From contig OZ014417.1 of assembly GCA_963965975.1 (NCBI GenBank), positions 744,001 through 808,000 of the forward strand: a stretch of DNA of 64,000 nucleotides, in the 5' to 3' direction. The notes under the pieces are model-generated. The model was given only the letters and a program-made list of their open reading frames with translations. It did not search any database and was not told the origin of the DNA. This document shows positions 1-10,267 of this stretch, piece by piece; the first letter of the stretch is position 1, and each line of letters opens with the position of its first letter. The stretch is from Xestospongia bergquistia (lineage: Eukaryota > Porifera > Demospongiae > Haplosclerida > Petrosiidae). A program made the position numbers and the translations under genes.

Positions 1-36
1 ACAACACCATGCATCATATATATCAATTTTCTATAG

Positions 37-1242
37 CTTTGACAATCGAAGAGAATATGCTGAATCAATCAGATCATTTAGATTACAAGAATTATTTTCC
101 TCAGAGAGAATGACGGCTGTTAGATGTGGTATATCATCTGTGATACCTCTAGAAGTTTTCTCTGTGTTCACTGATAATGATCTTGACCTCCGAGTGTGTG
201 GATTACCAGATATTGACCTACAATACCTTAAGGTACAACAAGAGTAACTTGTGACACACAACTATTTTAAGATACATTTCATATCCATATTTATGTTAAC
301 ATATCATGTTATTAATGTAGACTCATACAACATATCATGTTATTAATGTAGACTCATACAACATATCATGTTATTAATGTAGACTCATACAACATATCAT
401 GTTATTAATGTAGACTCATACAACATATCATGTTATTAATGTAGACTCATACAACATATCATGTTATTAATGTAGACTCATACAACATATCATGTTATTA
501 ATGTAGACTCATACAACATATCATGTTATTAATGTAGACTCATACAACATATCATGTTATTAATGTAGACTCATACAACATATCATGTTATTAATGTAGA
601 CTCATACAACATATCATGTTATTAATGTAGACTCATACAACATATCATGTTATTAATGTAGACTCATACAACATATCATGTTATTAATGTAGACTCATAC
701 AACATATCATGTTGGGTTGATGGAAACAGATCAGCACATACAATTCTTTTGGACGGCACTAGAATTACTTTCACAAGTGAGAGAGGCTCATTTTTCCTCG
801 ACTTAATAACAAATGATTTTTTTAATTTAGGAGGAGCTTCGTAAATTTATTAAATTTGCTTGCAATCAAGAACGTATTCCATTTGGCCACACCAGCCGAG
901 GAGGAGGGGAAGATAGAATAATTCATGTTCCTCCTTATCCCATGAAGATAGCACCACCCGATGGACAAGGTATGACACCTGCATATCGCACATTGATTTC
1001 GTACAAGGCATCGTATTTATTTATATAGATTCTATTAGTATTGTTAAAATATTCTAAGATATCTTTACATTTGTAAATATCTATGTTTATATAATGTTGC
1101 TTTAGGTACACCAGATAGTCGGTATGTTCGTGCTGAGACTTGTATGTTTCTAATAAAGTTGCCGCAATATTCATCACAAGATATTATGAATGAGAGACTC
1201 AAATATGCCATTAATTGTCGCGAAGACCCTCTTAGTGGCTGA
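37..1242 (+). CDS. HECTD4: HECTD4-like HECT E3 ubiquitin ligase, C-terminal exons (5' part outside window)
   Basis: Four exons read as one frame: 37-232, 693-776, 831-969 and 1106-1242 (stop TGA), joined at clean GT..AG sites. The product is the end of a HECT domain. Exon 1 gives a segment ending DIDLQYLK, exon 2 THTTYHVGLMETDQHIQFFW, exon 3 EELRKFIKFACNQERIPFG then PPYPMKIAPPDGQ, and exon 4 the catalytic-cysteine segment ETCMFLIKLPQYSS with the terminal REDPLSG. HECT ligases accept ubiquitin as a thioester on this cysteine and pass it to substrate. The PPYPMKIAPPDG and REDPLSG endings match HECTD4 as I recall it better than HERC or UBE3 proteins. The rest of this normally very large protein lies to the left. 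The first intron is filled by a 31-bp minisatellite that copies the acceptor site. Confidence 0.85.
297..712. repeat. 31-bp minisatellite in HECTD4 intron, each unit carrying a splice acceptor
   Basis: The core ATATCATGTTATTAATGTAG recurs every 31 bp from 301; the last core start is at 704, giving 13 near-perfect units. Each unit contains TAATGTAG followed by ACTCATACAACATATCATGTT. The last of these is the real exon start (acceptor AG at 691-692, exon from 693). The array therefore grew from the intron-exon junction and repeats the acceptor plus about 21 coding bases. The unit length is not a multiple of three. Confidence 0.97.
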
Positions 1243-1339
1243 GGGTGTGCGTGTGTGTGTGTGAGTGTGGTAACTATGGTAACAATATATTTAGCGTTTT
1301 GTTTTAATAAATCACAGACAGAGGCTATTATTATTAATA

Positions 1340-1388
<49 letters not shown>

Positions 1389-1529
1389 CATGTTTAAATG
1401 TATAAAATTAGACTTTACTTACTAATTAATATTAGTAATTTTAATTTTCTGAACGAGCAGTTTGTGGGCGTGGCGGGCGGGGCTCAAACGAGCAAAAAAA
1501 CAAGGGCGTAGCTGTTGATATATTTAGCA
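1243..1529. promoter_or_regulatory. HECTD4 3' flank and CCM2-like promoter region
   Basis: No gene here. It holds a (TG)n tract at about 1250-1265, a long (TTA)n microsatellite at about 1322-1386, and a GC-box-like stretch GTGGGCGTGGCGGGCGGGG at about 1464-1482, around 50 bp upstream of the next ATG. In this AT-rich window the GC box is conspicuous and is the likely core-promoter element of the CCM2-like gene. The motif call is by eye. Confidence 0.45.
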
Positions 1530-4500
1530 ATGGGGAAGGACAAGAAGAAAAAGAAGTCTTCTTTTCGACTTATGAAATTGGTAAGTTTTACCATGTTAAT
1601 ATTTATCATATTGAAGGCTCTATCGTTCATAGTTCGGAGGTGACAGTGAAGACAAAGTCAGACCAGACGTTATTGCACCAGAGTTAACTTATCACAGTAA
1701 ATGGCAATATTTTTATTATTGGTATTACTCCCTTCATTACAAATAGGTATTGGACGAACTAATCCTAAACATATACGTCAATCTGAATGCTGGGATGTTA
1801 AAGTTAGTAAAACTATTTCTCCCTAACTGTTTGTATTACAAATGCTTAATAAACAGTACCTAGGATGTATCCCTAACGTGGTCGATTGGCAGACACCTAG
1901 CAACAGGACAGATTTCATGGAAATGATAGATCGAGCACAAGTACATGGCTCTTTTATTCATCCATATATCTCTATCTATCCATTTGTCTTTCTATTCATC
2001 TATTTAGAATAATGGACAAATAATGTGGTGTTCAACTGACGTCAAATCTCTTCACATTTCATCACAATGGTTGATTGTATCAGACAAAAGCAAAAAAGTG
2101 TGATTTAAAAATATTTATTGATTACGTTTGATTCAAAAATCATTTTTAGATGACTTTTGTTGAAGTTCCCATGGCAACAGTAGGTAGTCTCTCATATGCC
2201 GAAGACGACGATCGCCATTACCTGGGAGTAAAAGCAGCTGTGGTATCCAAAGATGGGCGGAGTCAGTTTTGTTGTCACATACTAGAATGTAATAATGAGG
2301 TATATAAAAAACAAATTAATTTAACAATCTTTTTTACATTCATTTCACTAGGTAACTGTTAGAAGCATTTGTTTGTCAGTTGACGAAATATTTCGAATGT
2401 TACTAGCTCAAAAACAAGCTAGAGAACGAGAAAATGAAGAACGACAAGAGCCGGGGGTACGTCCTGTTATGATCCATCGTCTCTCTACTTCCCCATCTGG
2501 CGTGGTGCACTTCTCTTCTGCTGAACAAGATATCAGCAGACACATTAGAGAAGATACAAAATCCGGTCGACGGAGATCAAATGTGGAGATTTCTCCTTTA
2601 AAACCTGAAGCGGGGACTAGACAGATTAGACGACATTCTTATGATAATCCTCATGATGTACTAGATCGGCAATTTTCTGCTATGTACAATGACAACCAAC
2701 CCTCTCTACCAGCTGCTGTCTCTTCTCAACAACCACGCATCAAAAGAAAAAGTCGTGACATGACAACTTCTATTTCTATTAAAGATCATGATAGCGATGA
2801 TGAGGTTTTGGTTAGTCCTTTACAAAGAGTGGACCCCTTCAATATACACGATGGAAACATTCAACATCAGTTGTTAGGAGATACTAAAGGAATCACTGTC
2901 CCTGATCGTTTGGATATCCTTGTACCTAAAGGCAAAACCCGTTCCTCAATTCTTACAACTCAGTCAGCTTCTCAAACTACTCCACTTCAGACGTCTATAT
3001 TTCCACTGTTTACTACACCACCCAGTTCACCATTAAGAATGGGTGGAGTTAAGAGTCCAAATGAACTGCTAACCTTTAAAGTGAGACTTAGTATATCTTC
3101 ATTAATAATTATCTATTACATATTTTGTTAGATTGAAGGTGATAAGGAAACAAGAATAGATGGAGGAGCCGAAGGTACTGTACTTTTACAAACTGTATTA
3201 GGTGAGAAAGAGACGGCCATATTAGGCACTTATGGACATACTGAATTGATTACTGGCACTGATATTAATACTTACTTACATGAGCTAAGGTAAGTATGTG
3301 TTATTATGAAATACAATATTTATATAACTTTACAGATCTGAAAGTTTAACACAACAGTCTCCACCTGGTGGGGTACCTCCTCTTCCAGCAGCATCTGGTG
3401 AAGTTCCTCTACCTCCACCTCCTCCTCCTGCTCCTTCTGGCAGAGCACCTCCTTCACCTCTGCCTCCACCTGGTGGAGCACTTCCTCCTCCACCTCCTCC
3501 TCCTCCTCCTCCTCCTCCTCCTCCTCCTGGCGGAGTATTATCATCTCCACTATCCCCAGGTAGTAGTACATCAGTACAAGATCCACCAGAGAGACTTCGA
3601 AAACCATGGAAAGGTATTTTATACAAGTCCAATACACTATTATACTGTCCTTTGCACAGTACTCATTGGTCCTAATGATGATCCCAAGGATTCCGCCCAA
3701 AGGGGATATTTACGACAAGTGAAGGAGGAAATAGGAGATTTAGAATACACCAAGTTACGTCAAGACTGGTTGTCCTATCAAAAATGTACAATTGATGTTG
3801 CTGTCTTTACAAGGAGAATTAAACTTGTATTGAGAGGAGACAGGTTAGGAAATTTATTGTATAGTCATTTATTATTGTACATCACAGGGAGTTCCTCAGA
3901 AAACAAGCTAAAGTACTCCTTGATCCAGAAGATCAGCCTCTCTATTTAGACATCCTAGAAGGACGTGTCCCTGTATCTACTAAACTCACATCATCTGGTC
4001 CTCCACCTCCTGCACCTAAACCATCAACAGCACCCAAGAAAGCACAATTCGAAAGTAGTCAGCCTTCTCCTCCACCTCCACAAGTTCCATCTAGTGAGGG
4101 AGAGAGGGGTAAAGCAGTTCGGCCAAGTGACATTAAAAAGTGGGGAACGTTTGGAGAGACACACATAGAAGATGTAGATGAGCACAAACCACGGCCCACT
4201 AGAGGCAAATTAATGGGACATATTGCTATGTTTGAGGGCAGTAACAAGTCAAAAATGGATGAATATGAGCCAAAAGGTGATGGTAATAGGAGGAGAGGAG
4301 GTGATCGACATGGTAAGGACAGTGATGAGGAAGAAGACAGAGAGAGAGATAAACGAAAGAGGAAAGGAAAGGACAGTGATGAGGAAGAAGACAGAGAGAG
4401 AGATAAACGAAAGAGGAAAGGAAAGGACAAAAAGGCCGACAGAGATGAAGATAAAAAGGCTAGCAGAGAGAAGGAGAAAAAGGCTGACAGAGAGAAAGAG

Positions 4501-7038
4501 AAAAAGGCTGGCAAAGAGAAAGAGAAAAAGGCTGACAGAGAGGAGAAGAAGGCTGGTAGAGAGAAAAGCAAAGATAAAGAGACAGCAAAAAAAAAGAGAG
4601 GCAAAGAAACTGAGAAAGAGAAACAAAAAGAAAAGAAGAAAGAAAAGAGGGAGAGAGAAGAAGAGACAAAGAAAAAGGCCGAACAAAAGGTTGATGCTAT
4701 TTCTGACATTCTATCATTTGGCAACAAAATTCTTGAACCTAAAGATTCTTTTTCTCAAACTCTTGATGCATTGAATGATTTTTTAGACCCACAAGCACAG
4801 ACTATAGGAGGAACAGCAGACATTGATGATCTGGACAGAATTATCAACAAAACAAGAGACCTTGCTACACAATCACAAACAAGTGATCATAAACAGAAAA
4901 AGAAGATGCCATCTCATGAAATTCTTCCTCCACCAAATCACCATGAACCACCTCCACTAGTACACCATGTACCATCTCCACCAGCACACCATGTACCACC
5001 TCCACCAGTACACCATGTACCACCTCCACCAGTCTACCAACAACCACCTCCACCAGTCTACCATCAGCCACATTTGTCTTCACCAGTCCATCATGTACCA
5101 CCTCCACTGGTCCAGCATGTACTGCCTTCACCAGTCTACCATCAGCCATCTCTTCCATTTACACAGACAGTTCAACAGCAACCATTTCTTACCTCTCAAC
5201 CTAGCCTGTATAATCAATCTTCAGCAATTCTTCAACAACCAATAGTTCAACCTATTACCCAACAACCTATGACATCCATGCAACCAATTGTACAACAACC
5301 AGTTGTTCAGGTACAACCAATTCCTCAACAACCTGTAGTGCAACCAACTCCACAGGTTCAGCAACAAGTACTGCAATCTGCTCTTCAGCAACCAGTACCA
5401 CAACCTGTTCCCCAGCAACCAGTGGTACAACCAACTCCTCAGCAACCAATTGTGCAACTTACTCCTCAGCCTCAGGAACCAATACTGCAAGCTGCTCCTC
5501 AGCCTCACCAACCAGTACCACAACCTGCTCCCCAGCAACCAATAATGCAACCTACTCCACAGCCTCAGGAACCAATACTGCAACCTGCTCCTCAGCAACC
5601 AGTATTGCAACATGCTCCACAGCAAACAGTAGTACAACATGTTCCTTTACTGCAACCTACTCCTCAGTCTGTTGTCCAGCCACAACAGTTAACTACAACA
5701 ACAGTCATTCCTTTAACTAAACCTCTGGAATTATCTCCCCCTCCATCACCACCACCAGCTTCACTGTTATTTTCTGATGACCCTCCACCATCACCACCAC
5801 AACCTTTCAATAGTCCTCCTCCACTACCATCCCCATCACCTGCACCTAATGAAGTTCCTCGTCCATTTAATGAAGCACCTCCACCTCCACCTGGAGGAGC
5901 ATCACCTCCACCTCCACCTGGTGGAGCACCTCCTCCTCCACCACCTCCACCTCCACCTGGCGAAGCACCTCCTCCTCCACCACCTCCACCTCCACCTGGC
6001 GGAGCACCTCCTCCTCCACCTCCACCTGGCGGAGCACCTCCTCCACCACCTCCACCTCCACCTGGTGGAGCACCTCCTCCTCCACCACCTCCACCTGGGG
6101 GAGCACCACCATCTGGTGGAGCACCTCCTCCTCCACCTCAGTCATCTAGTGGTCCCCAAACTATATCTACTTCTGTACATATTAAACGAAATAACTTGTT
6201 AGATGAAATAAAAGCTGGTCGGAACTTAAACAAAATTGATCTTCCTCAGGAGAGCAATCGTGGTGGATTACTAGCGCAGATAAGAGAGGGTAAAGAATTA
6301 AAGAAAGTTGATTTGGATGAAACAAAAAAGCCAATACATCACTCAACAACTTTAGATACCATAGCTGAAGCAGTCTATCGGAGAGGATCACAAATGAAAA
6401 GAGAAAGTAGAGATGAAGAAAGGGAGAGGAAGGTGAGTGATATCTCATGGAAAGATGACAATGACTCTGCATTTTCTGATGATGAGGAAGACAAGTCAGC
6501 CAAAAAGAAATCAAATGTGAATGAATCAAAGAAACACAAACGTGTATCGTCAGGAGACTTCCCTCGACTGACTCACTCAATCAAGGAAGAAGAGGAAGAG
6601 AAACCTATCCCAGCTTGGAAAGCAGCTGTCTTAGAAAAACGTAAAAGTCATGAATCTCGTGACGTTGAAACAGAAATGAGAAGAGAGGAAGAAGAAAAGG
6701 AGAGGAAGACTCCTGTCATTATGGGTGCAGATGGAACTCCATTACCAGTATGGAGAGCTGCCATGATAGCAAAGAAGCAAGAACAAGATGAAGCAGAAGA
6801 GAATGAAAAGCAGAAAAAACTATCACAACAGGAAGCTAAATTTGAAGGAGTTCCTCTATGGAGGAGAAAATTAATGGAGAAGAGAGCTCAGGAGAGAGAA
6901 GCTGAAGAGGCAAAGAAACGAAAAAAAGATCAGGAACTACAAGATAAGCTAGACACCATAGCAGCTATGCCTGCTTGGAAAAGAGAGCTATTCTTTGAGA
7001 AAAACCCTCAATACAGAGACATGCTAAAAACATTATAA
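1530..7038 (+). CDS. CCM2-like PTB + harmonin-homology protein fused to proline-rich, tandem-WH2 actin-binding tail
   Basis: Eleven exons (1530-1580, 1633 on, ... 2352-3080, 3132-3289, 3336-3613, 3660-3843, 3888-7038) join in frame to about 1664 residues. Residues about 45-180 form a PTB domain (CWDVKYLGCIP, SNRTDFMEMIDRAQ, SLSYAEDDD, CCHILECN) that aligns with the CCM2 PTB. Residues about 555-640 (YLRQVKEEIGDLEYTKLRQD ... REFLRKQAKVLLDP) match the CCM2 harmonin-homology domain. Between them is a first polyproline block. After them come a Lys/Glu-rich charged coil, a His/Pro and Gln/Pro-rich stretch, a second large polyproline block (nt 5877-6140), two WH2 motifs (NLLDEIKAGRNLNKID, GLLAQIREGKELKKVD; about 1380-1435), and four spaced PxW(K/R) motifs (IPAWKAAVLEKRK, LPVWRAAMIAKK, VPLWRRKLMEKR, MPAWKRELFFEK). 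Vertebrate CCM2 is about 440 residues, links KRIT1 to MEKK3, and has no such tail. The WH2 pair predicts G-actin binding. The order is directly visible; joint function is inferred. AATAAA lies just after the stop. Confidence 0.85.
4317..4424 (+). repeat. 54-bp perfect tandem coding duplication
   Basis: Inside the charged region of the CCM2-like gene the segment encoding DSDEEEDRERDKRKRKGK occurs twice in a row, 54 bp apart, with identical nucleotides. This indicates recent in-frame expansion (18 residues). Degenerate (K/R)E(K)KA(D/G)RE repeats continue to about 4680. Confidence 0.9.
5877..6145 (+). repeat. polyproline/GGAP coding repeat
   Basis: CCT/CCA-rich repeat encoding runs of 6-12 prolines separated by GGAP or GEAP, in the frame of the CCM2-like protein. 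It resembles the profilin/SH3-binding linker ahead of the WH2 motifs in WASP/WAVE and formin proteins. A similar shorter block lies at 3361-3540. Runs of this kind are prone to slippage and misassembly. Confidence 0.9.
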
Positions 7039-7109
7039 AGTATTACAATAATATAATAATTTGTTTATAACAAAATAAATAAATATTGATTTGGTACATT
7101 ATCTCTTTT

Positions 7110-8841
7110 TTAAAGAAGTCTTCCGCGACAGTTAACAGCACCACAACAACATTCTATCTGCTTGCCTTCAACACTACCAATTACATAGTTATAATCCCAA
7201 CATAATTCAGTTTCTGCTTTGATAAATCTATATCATGTAAGAAAAGTAGTTGATATACTAAATCTAATAACGTACGTTTTTGCAAAGAAAGCTACCCATG
7301 GAAAACGTAAGTCGTGCGAATCCACAAAAACATTTTGAACAAAAAGATTTGGAGAGCAACTATGCTGTATTAGGGGTTAAAAATAAGGAACAGTTTATAA
7401 TAGCAAGTATTTGAGTACAAACAGATAGATTTAGAATGATTGAATGGAGACTAACTTACATTAAGAAATCGTGCAATGTTGCCATATTTTTGTGAGTCAA
7501 CAATATAACAATGTTTCTCATTGTAATAACTGCGACAAGAAGGAAATTGGAAAAGGGAGGACAATGACAACGAAGGAGAAGACGACTATAAAATCATCAC
7601 AATAGTTGACATTGTCGCTCATCATCACATTAGCTCACCCTAGTAAGAGATGTTTGTGTAACTTCATTGAGTGGAGGGGAATTGCTATATATAGATTCAC
7701 TACTACTCAAACGTGGTCTCTTAGACTCAATAGGAACTAAATAATAATCTTCATTGTCGCTCATGTTCAGAGATAGTGAGTGACCAGAAACAAACAGTTC
7801 GCCATTTTCATAAGATTGAGAAGAACTGTAAGATAAATGAAGGCATTGATAACAAAAATTACACCAAATTGACTAACAATGTCGACTCATTAAAGATAGA
7901 ATTGGTTTCTGATTCACACCCTTCCTTGATGCGTTCCAATACCTCTAACAGACAATCAAGTACATTTAATGATAGGGGCATATATATATATATATACCAA
8001 TATAATCTAGTTCCGCCATGTAATTGTCACCTGAGTGCAGACCTCTTTTATCAGCAGTATCATCAGTAACAATAAGTCCAATATAACAACAAATAAAGGA
8101 ACCTTGAGGTATGTCATCTAATGACATCACACCCCAACCTCTAATGATAAAAGATAAGAAAAAATCAAGTATTGTCTGTCTCTCTGCCTGTTCGTCTGTC
8201 ATCTATGTCTTACTTATTTTTTGTCATATATACTTTAAACCGATGTTGAGGACCCTGTTGTACGACCTTGTTAGTACAGGTAGACTCACACTTGCAGTAT
8301 TGATTACACTCATAAATACTATGGATGTACATATTATATATAACATTATACAATCCTGTCAACAAAGGTCCCACCCTGATGATTGCTCTGTTAACAATTT
8401 ACGATCCTCATAACTAATAGGGGTGCAACCTAGCTTAGCCAACCTTCTACCCTCGTCTAGTGTAAGTTTACGACAGGGACAGCCTTCTGCATTAAGACAT
8501 CCATCAGTACATTGACAATGAACCATGAAGCCTTCATCTTTGGGAATATGGACATTTTGATCAATTCTGTATTCTGATATATAGTCAAAGGAAGGGATAT
8601 GCTCTTCATTCACCCAATTCACACACTAAGAATTAAAAAATTAAGTATAAAAATAGTACGAATTATTATTTACTGAAACAGGATACTTTTCTAAGCCACA
8701 TGCTATATCTTCGCTGAGCAGAAATGGTTTGCTCGTCTAAATAAAAGAATACTTTGTGTTTCTATTGATATAATTTTTTACCTTAGTCTCAAATGATTGG
8801 CTATCGTCTCCACCTTCTTGTCGCTCCTTATTTATAGCCAT
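7110..8841 (-). CDS. SETDB-type histone H3K9 methyltransferase (short form: pre-SET, SET, post-SET)
   Basis: Ten or so exons on the minus strand. The ATG at 8841 opens [13 protein letters not shown] (exon 1, 8782-8841). Next comes a pre-SET region ([52 protein letters not shown]), the first SET half ([31 protein letters not shown]), an insertion of about 100 acidic/serine-rich residues, the second half ([48 protein letters not shown]) and the post-SET cysteines ([13 protein letters not shown], stop at 7110). The SET split by an insertion and the HSCSPN and CCCGA..CRGRLL strings are diagnostic of SETDB1/2, which trimethylate H3K9 for silencing. The Tudor and MBD domains of vertebrate SETDB1 are absent from this reading; the first exon has its own ATG. 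Upstream exons cannot be excluded, but only 394 bp of AT-rich DNA separate it from the next gene. Confidence 0.85.
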
Positions 8842-9235
8842 GTAATAAATAAATCACTTGTTAACTAACAAATTAAAAAGTTGCCAGAAACATTTCTAAT
8901 TATTCGTTAAAAAATTTATTTTAAATAATATAATAATAATTATTATAATAATACTTATTATAGTTATTAATAGTTATGATTATAAATTTGCAAAACGTAT
9001 GACGTAGTAATGAATGACTATTTCTGTTTAATTCTCGTCACAATTTATAATCACTGGAATCATAGAACCATTTTCTCTCATTATTGTGCATCAAATTATA
9101 TGTGGATAACTTTAAAATTTTTCCTAATTTCAAAATAACAACTTGTCATTATAATGAATTTTCTCATTTTACTTAATAAAACAATATATCACAATTAAAA
9201 GAAAATCTGAAGACAACTTTTTTTTGAAAAATAAA
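8842..9235. other. AT-rich intergenic spacer
   Basis: No open frame or RNA gene recognised. The stretch is very AT-rich with A/T runs and TAATAATAAT tracts. It holds the 5' flank of the SETDB-like gene and the 3' flank of the VARP-like gene, both on the minus strand. Confidence 0.6.
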
Positions 9236-10134
9236 TCACTTTTTATGAGGACTGTAGTCAACTGAACTCATGACACCATCTTTTTCTAACAAGTCCTCAA
9301 AAAATGGACTATATAAAAATAAAGGCAGTCAAAAAATATATCTACCTTTTTAAACATACCCTAAGGATTTCTCTTGTTTTGAATGAGATACATCATCTCT
9401 AGCAATCCGATCAGCAGTAAGATGCAGCTTTGACAATTTTGCTAAAGTGTCGCTCAAATTTGGCACATTGTCTTCATGTAATTCAAGGAGACCAGGTGGT
9501 ATAGAAGAAGTAGTTTGTAAGAGAGGAAGAGAGTGTTTAGAGGGCTAAAAGAATAAGGTAATGAGGTTTTTAAACAAAATAGGACATACAGGAGATGATT
9601 GTTTCGGTTTTGGTAAAAACTTATCAATGTCCGGTCCACGTATGTATTCCAGTGCTGCTCTGAATGTCACTAAAACATAACTAATAATATGTTAATAAAA
9701 TAAGTTAATATATTCAACAGGATGTCTTACCTTAATTTATCTCCTTCAGAATTAGACCAATGAAAATATTCTAAATAATATATGTCGCTTGGAAACGAAA
9801 CTATAATAAATAACAATATAAACCACACCCACCAAATATGATAACATTTACTCACTCAAATTAGCTTGCACTATAATAGCAGCCTAAATAAAACATAATA
9901 ACTATTTAATAACTACTTAATAACAGATTTTAATTAATATTACCAAGAGTGCAATGAGATCGTCTGAAGGCAACGGAGCAGGTTCTAAAACCAAAAACAA
10001 AAAAAGGAGAACTAACTATTTAGATCACTAATACTTACCTCCTACTCTTAAAGTAGCTTTAAAATGATCATGGACATCTTTTTGTATGGTATCCTACATA
10101 ACATAGGACAATTATCAATTAAAAAACATTCTCT

Positions 10135-10184
<50 letters not shown>

Positions 10185-10211
10185 CTCTATCTCTGTCTCT
10201 CTCTCTCTATC

Positions 10212-10267
<56 letters not shown>

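Noticed and set aside
1065..1391. Minus-strand frame with a polyasparagine run
   Set aside because: It is only the reverse of the (TTA)n microsatellite overlapping the HECTD4 last exon; no domain or splice support.
3320..3700. Minus-strand Glu/Val- and Gly-rich frames
   Set aside because: Antisense shadows of the polyproline-coding repeat of the CCM2-like gene.
4059..4727. Long minus-strand Ser/Phe/Leu frame
   Set aside because: Antisense of the Lys/Glu-rich coding region; composition follows the sense repeat and no homology is seen.
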